Assembly: GCF_039614765.1 (NCBI RefSeq)
Contig: NZ_CP154879.1
Span: 1,426,001-1,490,000, forward strand
DNA from: Castellaniella sp. MT123
GTDB lineage: Bacteria; Pseudomonadota; Gammaproteobacteria; Burkholderiales; Burkholderiaceae_B
Reading direction: 5' to 3'
Length of the DNA: 64,000 bases
Shown: one piece after another, positions 44,957 through 53,300 of the stretch
Numbering within the stretch: position 1 is the stretch's first letter
Layout of the letters: each line of letters starts with the position of its first letter
Notes under the pieces: generated by a model
What the model was told of the DNA's origin: nothing
Database searches by the model: none
Seen by the model: only the letters and a program-made list of their open reading frames with translations
Program-made: the position numbers and the translations under genes

Positions 44957-46372
44957 TCAGGCCACCGAGGGCGGCAGCATCTTGCCCGGATTGAGGGTGT
45001 TGCGCGGGTCCAGCGCTGTCTTTAGCGCGCGCATGACGTCGAGCGCATCGGCGCCGTGTTCCGCCTGCATGAAAACCTGCTTGTGCAGACCCACGCCATG
45101 TTCGCCCGTGCACGTGCCTTCCATGGCGATGGCACGTTCGACCAGCCGGTGATTCAGGCGTTCGGACTCGTTCCATTCGGCATCGCTGTCCGGATCCAGC
45201 AGCATCAGCACGTGGAAATTGCCGTCGCCCACGTGCCCCACGATGGTGTAGGGAAAAGGCGCGGCATCCAGTTCGCGCGCGGTCTCGCCCACGCACTCGG
45301 CCAGCCGGGAAATCGGCACACAGACATCCGTCGTACTGGCGCGGCACCCGGGGCGCAGCTGCACGCCCGCGAAATACGCGTTGTGCCGCGCCGTCCACAG
45401 GCGGTTGCGGTCTTCCGGGCGTTCCGCCCAGTCGAAATCCTGGCCGCCAAGATCGCCCGTGATCTGCTGGACCAGTTCGGCCTGCTCGCGCACGCCTGCG
45501 GGACTGCCGTGGAATTCGAACAGCAGCAAGGGCGATTCGCGCAGGGTCAGATGGCTGTAACGGTTGGTGGCACGCACGGCACCGACGTCCATGAATTCCA
45601 CCCGGGCGATCGGGACGCCCATCTGGATGATCTGGATGACGCTGCGCACGGCCGAATCCAGATCGGGAAAATTGCAGACGGCGGCCGACACGGCCTCTGG
45701 CTGCGGATACAACCGCACCGTCACTTCGACAATAATGCCCAGCGTGCCTTCGCTGCCCACGAACAGGCGGGTCAGGTCGTAGCCCGACGAGGACTTGCGC
45801 GCCCGGTTGGCGGTTTCGATGATGCGCCCGTCTGCCGTGACGACCTTCAGGGACATGACGTTCTCGCGCATGGTCCCGTAGCGCACGGCGTTGGTGCCGG
45901 ACGCGCGCGTCGCCGACATGCCGCCCAGACTGGCGTCCGCCCCCGGATCGATGGGAAAGAACAGGCCGGTTTCGCGCAAGGATTCGTTCAGCTGCTTGCG
46001 CGTGACGCCCGCCTGCACCGTGGCGGTGAAGTCTTCGGCATGTACGTTCAGGATCTTGTTCATGCCCGACAGATCCAGGCAAACCCCACCCTGCACCGCC
46101 AGCAGATGGCCTTCCAGCGAAGAACCCGCGCCATAGGGAATCAGGGCGATCCCATGGTCGTTGCAATGGCGCGCCACCCAGGCGACCTCGTCCACGGACT
46201 GCGCGAACACCACGACGTCGGGCAGCATCGCCGGATAAGGCGACTCGTCACGGCCATGATGATCGCGCACCGGTTGCGCGGTCGAGCATCGCTCGCCAAA
46301 TCGCTGCCGCAGGGTTGCCAGAAAGCCTTCCGGCAAGGGTCGCGGCTGCTGTACGAAATGCAGTGTATCCAT
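44957..46372 (-). CDS. FAD-linked oxidase, D-lactate dehydrogenase (cytochrome)-like
   Basis: This encodes 471 residues from the ATG at 46372; the frame opens earlier, but the homologous N-terminus starts here. The FAD domain has 'IALIPYGAGSSLEGHLLAVQ' and 'ADASLGGMSATRASGTNAVR'. The C-terminal oxidase domain has 'IVGHVGDGNFHVLMLLDPDS' and 'CTGEHGVGLHKQVFM'. It is close to yeast-type D-lactate dehydrogenase (DLD) and distinct from GlcD. It sits 15 bases upstream of glcD, so the operon oxidises more than one 2-hydroxyacid. Confidence 0.9.
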   Translation of the reverse strand: MDTLHFVQQPRPLPEGFLATLRQRFGERCSTAQPVRDHHGRDESPYPAMLPDVVVFAQSVDEVAWVARHCNDHGIALIPYGAGSSLEGHLLAVQGGVCLDLSGMNKILNVHAEDFTATVQAGVTRKQLNESLRETGLFFPIDPGADASLGGMSATRASGTNAVRYGTMRENVMSLKVVTADGRIIETANRARKSSSGYDLTRLFVGSEGTLGIIVEVTVRLYPQPEAVSAAVCNFPDLDSAVRSVIQIIQMGVPIARVEFMDVGAVRATNRYSHLTLRESPLLLFEFHGSPAGVREQAELVQQITGDLGGQDFDWAERPEDRNRLWTARHNAYFAGVQLRPGCRASTTDVCVPISRLAECVGETARELDAAPFPYTIVGHVGDGNFHVLMLLDPDSDAEWNESERLNHRLVERAIAMEGTCTGEHGVGLHKQVFMQAEHGADALDVMRALKTALDPRNTLNPGKMLPPSVA

Positions 46373-46433
46373 GTTCGATCCTGAAAACGGGATTCGTCGG
46401 GTCAACCGGATCGGGCGGCTGACAGGCAAGGCA

Positions 46434-47528
46434 TCAGGCGGCGCTGCCGACCGATTCGCGATCGGCGGTGGCCAGCCGCTGACGACGCACACGCACGGCC
46501 GCAGCCAGGCGTTCCAGCAGCGCTACCGAGGTATCCCAGTCGACACAGCCATCGGTGATGCTCTGACCATACACCAGCGGGCGCCCCGGAACCAGGTCCT
46601 GACGGCCGCCCACCAGATGACTTTCGATCATGACGCCGAACAGGCGGGAATCCCCCGCCTCGACCTGCCGGCAGATGTCCTCGACGACCTCGGGTTGGCG
46701 AGTGTAATCCTTATGGCTGTTGGCGTGGCTGGCATCCACCATGATGCGTGCGGGCATACCCGCCTTTTCCAGGGCCTGGGCCGCCGCCTGCACGTGTTCG
46801 GCCTGATAATTGGGGGCCTTGCCGCCGCGCAGGATGATGTGGCAGTCCTCGTTGCCGCGGGTGGACACGATGGCCGAATGGCCGCCCTTCGTCACCGACA
46901 GGAAATAATGGGAGTTCGATGCCGCTTTCATGGCGTCGATGGCGATGCGCGTATCCCCCGTCGTACCGTTCTTGAAGCCCACCGGGCACGACAGCCCGGA
47001 CGCCAGCTCGCGGTGCACCTGACTTTCGGTCGTGCGCGCGCCAATGGCCCCCCAGGACACCAGATCGGCAATATATTGCGGCGTGATCATGTCCAGGAAT
47101 TCGCAGCCGGCCGGCAGACCCAGCGCATTGATGTGGATCAGCAGTTCGCGGGCGGTGCGCAGGCCCTGGTTGATGTCGAAGCTGCCATCCAGGCCCGGGT
47201 CGTTGATCAGTCCCTTCCAGCCGACCGTGGTACGGGGCTTCTCGAAGTACACCCGCATGATGATCTCCAGATCGGAGGCGTACTTCTGGCGTTGTTCCAC
47301 CAGCAGGCGGGCGTATTCCATGGCGGCCTTGGTATCGTGAATGGAGCACGGCCCGATCACCACCACCAGGCGGTCGCTCTGGCCATACAGCACGTCGTGC
47401 ACAGCGTGCCGCGCATCATGCACGGTGCCGGAAATCGCCGGTGTGCAGGGAAACTCGCGCATCACGTGCGCGGGCGGCGCCAGTTCACGGATTTCCCGGA
47501 TGCGGATATCGTCGGTATTGTGTGACAC
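46434..47528 (-). CDS. aroG: DAHP synthase, class I (AroG/F/H type)
   Basis: This first enzyme of the shikimate pathway condenses phosphoenolpyruvate and erythrose-4-phosphate. It encodes 364 residues from a GTG at 47528, with GGAG eight bases upstream. Conserved motifs are 'LVVVIGPCSIHDTKAAMEYA', 'MRVYFEKPRTTVGWKGLIND', 'GFKNGTTGDTRIAIDAM', and 'GGKAPNY', 'VDASHANSHKDY' and 'GVMIESHLVGGRQDL' for metal and PEP binding. Upstream are a Phe-rich leader peptide and an intrinsic terminator, so phenylalanine attenuation is likely. Which aromatic acid feedback-inhibits the enzyme cannot be read by eye. Confidence 0.94.
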   Translation of the reverse strand: MSHNTDDIRIREIRELAPPAHVMREFPCTPAISGTVHDARHAVHDVLYGQSDRLVVVIGPCSIHDTKAAMEYARLLVEQRQKYASDLEIIMRVYFEKPRTTVGWKGLINDPGLDGSFDINQGLRTARELLIHINALGLPAGCEFLDMITPQYIADLVSWGAIGARTTESQVHRELASGLSCPVGFKNGTTGDTRIAIDAMKAASNSHYFLSVTKGGHSAIVSTRGNEDCHIILRGGKAPNYQAEHVQAAAQALEKAGMPARIMVDASHANSHKDYTRQPEVVEDICRQVEAGDSRLFGVMIESHLVGGRQDLVPGRPLVYGQSITDGCVDWDTSVALLERLAAAVRVRRQRLATADRESVGSAA

Positions 47529-47569
47529 GGTCTTGCTCCAATCATGAATCCGGTGTTCAGGGCAGCAAC

Positions 47570-47601
47570 AAAAAAGCCGCCTGGCATCGCCGGCGGCTTT
47601 T
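47570..47601 (-). terminator. Attenuator terminator in the aroG leader
   Basis: On the minus strand AAAAGCCGCC (47601-47592 side) pairs with GGCGGCTTTT (47581-47572 side) and runs into TTTTTTG. It lies between the leader-peptide stop (47616) and the aroG start (47528). An alternative pairing of GCTGGTGG (47652-47645, inside the leader frame) with CCGCCGGC (47596-47589) would block it. This is the classical attenuator layout. Confidence 0.8.
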
Positions 47602-47615
47602 GGGGAATTTGTTGA

Positions 47616-47699
47616 CTACCTGAATGTACAGCGATTCCCTTCCTCCACCAGCGGCTTCAGAAACGGAAAAAAATAAAAGAAATAGGGAATCGAGTTCAT
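47616..47699 (-). CDS. Phenylalanine-rich leader peptide of aroG
   Basis: This 27-codon frame, ATG at 47699 to TAG at 47616, contains PYFFYFFPF at codons 5-13: five Phe and two Tyr codons in nine, and one more Phe near the end. It stands alone in the 249-base gap upstream of aroG and is followed 15 bases later by an intrinsic terminator. Ribosome stalling at Phe codons would free an antiterminator. The frame was too short for routine gene finding but is far from random in composition. Confidence 0.8.
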   Translation of the reverse strand: MNSIPYFFYFFPFLKPLVEEGNRCTFR

Positions 47700-47777
47700 T
47701 GGATGATCCTAGCACAACGCAGCAGCAATGCCAAACGGTTTCTGGTGCAGGATCGCACCAGAAACCGTGGCTTCACA

Positions 47778-49175
47778 TCAATGCCCTGAATTCGGGTCAA
47801 TCGCCTCGTCGCTATGGAACAGCGTCTGATCCGCTTTGCCCTTGACGGTCAGGAAGCCGCCCACGCCCTTTTCCACCCGCGACAGGGCATGATCCACCAG
47901 CAGATAGCGGCCCGGATAGTCCGTCTTGAATTCCACCATCGTGGCTCCGCCTGGCGGCACCAGGGTGGTCTGCACGTCGGTCAGCGGCTTGCTGGTCAGG
48001 GATGCCTGGTCATAGACCTTGTCAAACACTTCCCCGATGATGTGGAAGCTGGACGTCAGGTTGGGCCCGCCCACCCCGAAGAAAATACGGACGGTATCGC
48101 CCACCTTGGATTCCATGCTGTAGATCTTGGTCAGGGCATCCATGGATCCGTTGAACATCACGTGCTCCGGATTTTCCGCCAGCAGCTTTTCCAGCGAGAA
48201 TTCCTGCAGGCCGCTGGCACCATGCCGCTCGGCCGTATACAGCTCGCCCTGCATCACATAGAACTCGTGATCGACCTTGGGCAGGCCGCCTTCAGGTTCG
48301 ATCAGAATCATGCCGTACATGCCGTTGGTGATGTGCTGGGCCACCATGGGCGTGGCGCAGTGATAGACGAACAGTCCTGGGTGCTGCGCCTTGAATGTGA
48401 ATGACTTCGTCTGCCCCGGCGGCACCTGGGTCACCGCCGCCCCGCCGCCAGGCCCGGTCACCGCGTGCAGATCGATCGAATGAATGTGGGTGCTGTCCTT
48501 CGCGTTGGTGACGTTCACGGTCACCGTGTCGCCTGCCCGCGCCCGCACGAACGGGCCAGGGACCTTGTTGTTGAAGGTCCAGAAGCGATACGTGCTGTTG
48601 TCGCCCAGGCGGCCTTCGACTTCCGTCGTCAGCAAATCCACTGTCACCTTCCCCGGCCCGCGCTTGCCCACCGGCGTGCCGACCTGGGATGGATCATGGG
48701 CGATTTGCGGCGCCTGGGTCTTGATCTCGGTCGAGGGCTCGCCCACGATCACCTTGCCCACCATCCCGGCGGCCTTGTGCCCCGGCAACGTGCACAGATA
48801 TTCGAACGTCCCGTTCTTCACCGCGCGGAACACGATCGCCGTGGCGGCGTTCTTGCCCGCGATCTGATCCGAGTGGGCCTTGAATTCCGGCACGGCGATG
48901 TCGTGCGTGGCGCCATCGCCGTTGATCAGGTTGATCTGCACAACCGCGCCCTCGGGCACTTTCAGGTCCGGGTTGACCTCATCACCGTGATCCCCGATAA
49001 ATACCAGTTTGCCGTCGGCAATCGACGTACGCAGGGTAAAGGTCACATCGGGCTTGTAGCTGACATCCTGGCTGCCATGCGTCTCGGCACCGTGCTCGGC
49101 CCAGGCCTGGCTGACGAATCCCAGGCTCGCCGCACCGAGCAGCAGGCCAACCAGCATGTGTCTGATCAAGGACAT
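47778..49175 (-). CDS. nirK: Copper-containing nitrite reductase with extra N-terminal cupredoxin domain
   Basis: This periplasmic enzyme reduces nitrite to nitric oxide in denitrification. It encodes 465 residues. A Sec signal (1-26, ending AWA) is followed by an added cupredoxin domain (about 40-145) with type-1 copper residues His91, Cys128, His133 and Met138. The canonical two-domain NirK follows: type-1 ligands His232, Cys273, His281 and Met286; type-2 ligands His237 and His272 plus the domain-2 His in 'YLLVDHALSR'; catalytic Asp235. Most NirK proteins are about 340-380 residues without the extra domain. A known relative is Hyphomicrobium NirK. GGGGGAAAG precedes the ATG. Confidence 0.95.
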   Translation of the reverse strand: MSLIRHMLVGLLLGAASLGFVSQAWAEHGAETHGSQDVSYKPDVTFTLRTSIADGKLVFIGDHGDEVNPDLKVPEGAVVQINLINGDGATHDIAVPEFKAHSDQIAGKNAATAIVFRAVKNGTFEYLCTLPGHKAAGMVGKVIVGEPSTEIKTQAPQIAHDPSQVGTPVGKRGPGKVTVDLLTTEVEGRLGDNSTYRFWTFNNKVPGPFVRARAGDTVTVNVTNAKDSTHIHSIDLHAVTGPGGGAAVTQVPPGQTKSFTFKAQHPGLFVYHCATPMVAQHITNGMYGMILIEPEGGLPKVDHEFYVMQGELYTAERHGASGLQEFSLEKLLAENPEHVMFNGSMDALTKIYSMESKVGDTVRIFFGVGGPNLTSSFHIIGEVFDKVYDQASLTSKPLTDVQTTLVPPGGATMVEFKTDYPGRYLLVDHALSRVEKGVGGFLTVKGKADQTLFHSDEAIDPNSGH

Positions 49176-49507
49176 ATTCTTTCCCCCGTTTGTCCGGTAC
49201 CCGGATTTCGTCACACTGCTTGAAATCCTTATGGTTGCGTTTTAAATTATTGACACTTAATCTTTACTGCGGGCATTCTACTGTACAGACGCCGCGCCGA
49301 CAGGGCGGAACATCCCGGCAAAAGCCGACAAAACGCAACGTGGCAGCGAAGAAGCACTGGAAAAAGATGGTACAAACCACAAATATTCTGACAGAGAACT
49401 TATAATCCCCTTCAGAAGCTCGGGGCTTTTCATCCCGGTGCTTATTTTTTTTGGATATATCCTTGCTGGCTGATCCTCCCTCCTCCGGACCGACTTCCAG
49501 AACTTCC
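49176..49507. promoter_or_regulatory. Divergent control region between nirK and the FNR-type gene
   Basis: On the plus strand TATAAT (49401-49406) is a good -10 for the regulator, followed by a stem (AGC-CGGG / CCCG-GCT, 49417-49442) and a T-run. Facing nirK there is a TTGACACTTAA segment (about 49249) that resembles half of an FNR/NNR site, but no complete TTGAY-N4-RTCAA box is visible. No gene is seen in these 332 bases. Confidence 0.4.
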
Positions 49508-50236
49508 ATGCTCCGGCGCATCCCGGTGGCTCCCGAGTCCACCCGGTGTTCCACCTGCATGCTGAACGCCATCTGCCTGCCCTTGGGCATGGCGCGGCAG
49601 GATGCGGTCAAGATGGATGAACTGATCAAGGAACGCATCCGCCTACAAAAAGGCGGCACGCTGTACCGTCAGGGTGACGCGTCCGAGGCAATCTACGGTC
49701 TGCGGTCCGGGTCTCTCAAGACCCAGATCGAGGACGCCAGCGGGCAGGTGCAGATCACCGGTTTTATGCTGCCAGGCGAGATCCTGGGCATCGACGGACT
49801 GATGAACGCTCAGCAGGTCTCCCACGCCATCGCACTGGAAGACGCCGAGGTCTGCATCATCCGGCTGGACGAAATGGACCGCCTGGCCTCTCAGTTGCCC
49901 GCGTTGAACCTGCAGCTGCGCCGGCTCATGAGCAAGGAAATCAGCCGCTCGCACCAGCAGTTGCTGTCGCTGGGCAGCCTGCGGTCGGAACAACGCCTGG
50001 CCGCGTTCCTGCTGAATCTGTCCCAGCGCCTGCAGGTGCTAGGCTATTCGCCCCATGAATTCATCCTGCGCATGAGCCGCGAGGAAATCGGCAATTTCCT
50101 GGGTCTGACACTGGAAACCGTCAGCCGTCTGTTTTCGCGCTTTGCGCGCGAAGGCCTGATTCGCGTCCAGCAGCGCGAAGTCCAGATCCTGGACGTCGGC
50201 GGCCTGCAGGAATTGTCAGGCGCCGACTGCGGCTAA
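49508..50236 (+). CDS. fnr: FNR-type oxygen-responsive regulator
   Basis: This encodes 242 residues from the ATG at 49508; a TTG 19 codons earlier is possible, but neither has a strong ribosome site. Four cysteines match the FNR [4Fe-4S] set: Cys14, Cys17 and Cys23 (CSTCMLNAIC), and Cys116 (EVCIIRL), with the same 93-residue gap as in E. coli. The CRP-like sensor follows (QGDASEAIYGLRSGSLKT), then the HTH 'REEIGNFLGLTLETVSRLFS' with the E-xx-SR recognition helix that reads TTGAT. It is encoded between nirK and the cbb3 operon, and FNR boxes are found there. Loss of the cluster in oxygen is expected. Confidence 0.93.
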   Translation: MLRRIPVAPESTRCSTCMLNAICLPLGMARQDAVKMDELIKERIRLQKGGTLYRQGDASEAIYGLRSGSLKTQIEDASGQVQITGFMLPGEILGIDGLMNAQQVSHAIALEDAEVCIIRLDEMDRLASQLPALNLQLRRLMSKEISRSHQQLLSLGSLRSEQRLAAFLLNLSQRLQVLGYSPHEFILRMSREEIGNFLGLTLETVSRLFSRFAREGLIRVQQREVQILDVGGLQELSGADCG

Positions 50237-50258
50237 GACCGGACCCCGCAAAACCCGG

Positions 50259-50528
50259 TCAGTCCACCGGATCCCCGAATTCGTCCAGCACCACACCGCG
50301 CGGCGCAATGCGCAGAGTCAGCGCGCTGGACAGCGCCGCCATGCACCAGAACAGGAAGAACCCCAGGGTATAGACCGTCGGCCGGCTGGCGCGAAAATGC
50401 CCCAGAAACACCAGATCCAGGGGATCGACCAAGGCGAACACCACCGCGCTCGCCACCCCGCCCATCAGGAAGGATGGCCACAGGATCCACATCAGATTGC
50501 GTGCCTTCAAAGCCGTTCTCCCGAACAT
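50259..50528 (-). CDS. Small membrane protein of the cbb3 cluster
   Basis: This encodes 89 residues from the ATG at 50528 (a TTG at 50543 is an alternative). Two hydrophobic helices (LMWILWPSFLMGGVASAVVF and TLGFFLFWCMAALSSALTL) are joined by a short loop, and the tail is polar (DEFGDPVD). It lies last in the leftward cbb3 gene series, 24 bases after the FixH-like gene. The position suggests a role in oxidase assembly. The family is unnamed. Confidence 0.65.
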   Translation of the reverse strand: MFGRTALKARNLMWILWPSFLMGGVASAVVFALVDPLDLVFLGHFRASRPTVYTLGFFLFWCMAALSSALTLRIAPRGVVLDEFGDPVD

Positions 50529-50552
50529 GGAACGTAAAACCAAAACCTAAAA

Positions 50553-50771
50553 TCAGCGCGCCGCCTGGGCTGGCTGCGCCACCACAAGCCCCTGCCGCGT
50601 ACCGCCATCGTGGATTTCCTGGTCGCCATAGGCCTGGAACGCCAGGGCAATCGTGATGGCACACCCGACGACTGCGACCGCGGGCCCCAGCAGCAACAGC
50701 CAGGGCCAGCGATGACGCCACCACGGCTGGCCTTCGGATAGGGTTTCCTGCTGACGGTTTACTGGCTGCAT
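50553..50771 (-). CDS. Short FixH/CcoH-like protein
   Basis: This encodes 72 residues from the ATG at 50771, with AAGGA seven bases upstream; an ATG nine codons earlier overlaps the ccoG end. The membrane segment (WWRHRWPWLLLLGPAVAVVG, ITIALAFQAYG) and 'DGGTRQGLVV' match the N-terminal part of FixH/CcoH, in which this helix is followed by a periplasmic domain of about 100 residues. Here the protein ends just after the helix. FixH is needed for cbb3 assembly. The reduced form mirrors the reduced CcoI-like protein in the same cluster. Confidence 0.65.
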   Translation of the reverse strand: MQPVNRQQETLSEGQPWWRHRWPWLLLLGPAVAVVGCAITIALAFQAYGDQEIHDGGTRQGLVVAQPAQAAR

Positions 50772-50784
50772 GATAGCGTCCTTA

Positions 50785-52290
50785 TCAATTGGGGACATAG
50801 AAACTGGACTGTTCGATCACGGTGTTCGTATCGCCCGGACCCCGTGTACCGACGGTTTCGAAACGGATGTCGTAGAGGCCGGGCTTCAGGCCATTGGCCG
50901 GAGCCTGCAACACCACCGGCACCAGACGGTTGGACGAACCCTCCACCCGCACACGATTCGTGCCCTGATCGGCCGTGCGCAGGACCAAACCCGGCACGCC
51001 GGTGGCCGACAGATCCAGATCGACAGGCGTTTCCGACGAGTTGATGATCTGCAGCCGGTAGACGTTCTCGATCTGGCCACCAGCCACTTCCCGGCCCAAT
51101 GCGCCTCGATCCCGGATCACGTCCACCCGCAGTGTCGTGCGCGTGGCCAGCGAGAAGACGAAGCCGATGGCGATTGCCCCAAGCAGCGCCGAGTACGCCA
51201 GCACCCGGGGCCTCAGCATGCGCTTGCGCACCTGCGGCTGGGTGAGCCGTTCGGTGATCGCATTGCCCGAGGTATAGCGGATAAGGCCGCGCTCGTAGCC
51301 CATTTTGTCCATGACGGTGTCGCAGGCGTCCACGCAGGCGCCACAGCCGATGCACATATACTGCAGGCCGTCGCGGATATCGATCCCGGTCGGGCAGACC
51401 TGCACGCACAGGCTGCAGTCCACGCAGTCGCCCATGCCGGCTTCCTTGTGGTCGATCTTGCGCGAACGCCCGCCCCGAGGTTCGCCACGCACGTGGTCGT
51501 AGGTGACGACGAAGGTGTCGTCATCGACCATCACGCTCTGGAAGCGCGCGTAGGGGCACATGTACTTGCAGACGGCTTCACGCATGAAACCGGCGTTGCC
51601 CCAGGTGGCGAAGGCGTAGAACAACATCCAGAACCACTGCCAGGGCCCCAGATCGAAGGCGACCAGATGCGCGCCCAGATCGCGGATCGGCGCGAAATAA
51701 CCAATGAACGTGTAGCCCGTCCACAGTGCCAGCACAACCCAGAGGAAATGCTTGGTGCCCTTGATGCGCAGCTTGCGGGCGTTCCAGGGCTGCTCGTCCA
51801 GACGGATCCGCGCCAGCCGGTCGCCTTCGACCTTCGCCTCGATCCACATGAAGATCTCGGTGTAGACCGTCTGCGGACAGGCATAGCCGCAAAACAGCCG
51901 TCCCGCCATGGCGGTGAAGAGAAACAGCGCAAAGGCCGACAACACCAGCAGCACCGCCAGGTAAATCACATCCTGCGGCCACAGCACCATGCCGAACAGG
52001 TAGAACTTGCGGGCGCCCAGATCGAACAGCACCGCCTGGCGCCCACCCCACTGAACCCATGGCAGGCCGTAGAAGATCGCCTGGGTCAGAAAGACCATCA
52101 GCACGCGGATGCGTGCGAAATTCCCCTGGACGGAGCGTGGGTAGATCTTCGAGCGGACCTCGGCCAGCGCCTTTTCCACCTGTGGCGACGTGCCGCCCCC
52201 CGAACCCTTGCGGATTCTGCGCACGGGCTGCCAGGCCGGATCGTCACGCGGTGGCTGCGTGGCGTCCTGTTGGGAGGGTTCCTTCTGCAT
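50785..52290 (-). CDS. ccoG: Cytochrome cbb3 accessory protein CcoG (polyferredoxin, RdxA)
   Basis: This encodes 501 residues from the ATG at 52290. Five or so membrane helices occur (e.g. IYLAVLLVLSAFALFLFTAM) with 'GRLFCGYACPQTVYTEIFMW'. Two [4Fe-4S] ferredoxin motifs follow: 'CVDCSLCVQVCPTGIDIRDG' and 'CIGCGACVDACDTVMDKMG'. A C-terminal Ig-like periplasmic domain ends the chain. It acts in copper reduction or insertion for the oxidase. It lies downstream of ccoP, in the usual order. Confidence 0.95.
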   Translation of the reverse strand: MQKEPSQQDATQPPRDDPAWQPVRRIRKGSGGGTSPQVEKALAEVRSKIYPRSVQGNFARIRVLMVFLTQAIFYGLPWVQWGGRQAVLFDLGARKFYLFGMVLWPQDVIYLAVLLVLSAFALFLFTAMAGRLFCGYACPQTVYTEIFMWIEAKVEGDRLARIRLDEQPWNARKLRIKGTKHFLWVVLALWTGYTFIGYFAPIRDLGAHLVAFDLGPWQWFWMLFYAFATWGNAGFMREAVCKYMCPYARFQSVMVDDDTFVVTYDHVRGEPRGGRSRKIDHKEAGMGDCVDCSLCVQVCPTGIDIRDGLQYMCIGCGACVDACDTVMDKMGYERGLIRYTSGNAITERLTQPQVRKRMLRPRVLAYSALLGAIAIGFVFSLATRTTLRVDVIRDRGALGREVAGGQIENVYRLQIINSSETPVDLDLSATGVPGLVLRTADQGTNRVRVEGSSNRLVPVVLQAPANGLKPGLYDIRFETVGTRGPGDTNTVIEQSSFYVPN

Positions 52291-52397
52291 GGTGTCCTCT
52301 GTGATGCTGACTGGTCTGTCTGACAGGCTCTTCTGGATTGAACGGTTGCATGGGTCGGCCACGCGCTCAGGGGGCGGTGGCCGGCTCGGCTTAGGGC

Positions 52398-53300
52398 TTA
52401 GCGGTTGGACTGACCCCAGACCCAGGCCGCCAACAGACGGATCTGTTCCGGCGTGAGGTTCTTTTCCTGCGCCGGCATCTGGTTGGTACGACCGTTCAGA
52501 ATCGTTTCGAGAATGGTTGCCTCGGAACTGCCGTAGAGCCAGATTTCATCGGTCAGGTTGGGCGCGCCCACCAGCGGATTGCCTTTGGCGTCGGCCCCGT
52601 GACAGGCCACGCAGTAGGTCTCGAAACCACGCTTGCCCGCATTGACCCGCAGCGGATCATGCGCCAGGCCCGACAGCGAACGCACGTACTGGGCGATGGC
52701 CGATGCTTCTTCCGGTTTGATGACCGCACCCCAGGCCGGCATCATGCCGTGCCGGCCCTTGGTGATGGTCTGCAGGATCTGATCGGGCGAGCCCCCCCAA
52801 AGCCAGTCGTTGTCCGTCAGGTTCGGAAAGCCGCGTCCGCCCTTGGCATCGGACCCATGACATTGCGCGCAGTTGTTCAGGAACAGGCGCTGACCGATGT
52901 CGCGTGCCTGGGCATCCTTCGCGATTTCCGGGATCGGCATGTCGCGGAAGCGCTCGTAGATCGGCTGGATGCGGGCGTTCAGGGCGTCCTGCTCCTGCAG
53001 GACCTGATTGCCGGCGGTGAAGCCCAGCGTGCCTTTGTAACTGCCCAGCCCCGGATAGAGCACCAGGTAGCCCAGCGCAAAGGCGCACAGCAGCAGGTAC
53101 ATCACGGTCCACCAGCGCGGTACCGGATTGTTCAGCTCGGTCAGGTCGCCGTCCCAGACGTGACCGGTGCTTTCGACCACCTTGACGTCGCGCTTGAGCC
53201 AGGCACGCTGGGAAAACAGCAGATACACACACCAAACGATGCCGCCCAGGGCAATGATGGCGATGTAATAGCTCCAGAAACTGCTGATGAAATCACTCAT
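52398..53300 (-). CDS. ccoP: cbb3 oxidase diheme subunit CcoP
   Basis: This encodes 300 residues from the ATG at 53300, overlapping the ccoQ end by eight bases. An N-terminal membrane anchor (YIAIIALGGIVWCVYLLFSQ) precedes two c-type heme domains with CAQCH and CVACH motifs and the methionine ligands 'GRHGMMPAWG' and 'GRTNQMPAQ'. It passes electrons to the catalytic subunit at the periplasmic face. Confidence 0.96.
   Translation of the reverse strand: MSDFISSFWSYYIAIIALGGIVWCVYLLFSQRAWLKRDVKVVESTGHVWDGDLTELNNPVPRWWTVMYLLLCAFALGYLVLYPGLGSYKGTLGFTAGNQVLQEQDALNARIQPIYERFRDMPIPEIAKDAQARDIGQRLFLNNCAQCHGSDAKGGRGFPNLTDNDWLWGGSPDQILQTITKGRHGMMPAWGAVIKPEEASAIAQYVRSLSGLAHDPLRVNAGKRGFETYCVACHGADAKGNPLVGAPNLTDEIWLYGSSEATILETILNGRTNQMPAQEKNLTPEQIRLLAAWVWGQSNR

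Noticed and set aside
45056-46384. A 442-codon open frame on the plus strand
   Set aside because: Antisense to the FAD-linked oxidase gene, whose FAD and metal motifs are complete; no ribosome site or domain in this frame.
49245-49260. FNR box in front of nirK
   Set aside because: TTGACACTTAATC has one good half-site, but the second half and the four-base spacing do not fit. nirK control by FNR or an NNR protein remains unproven.
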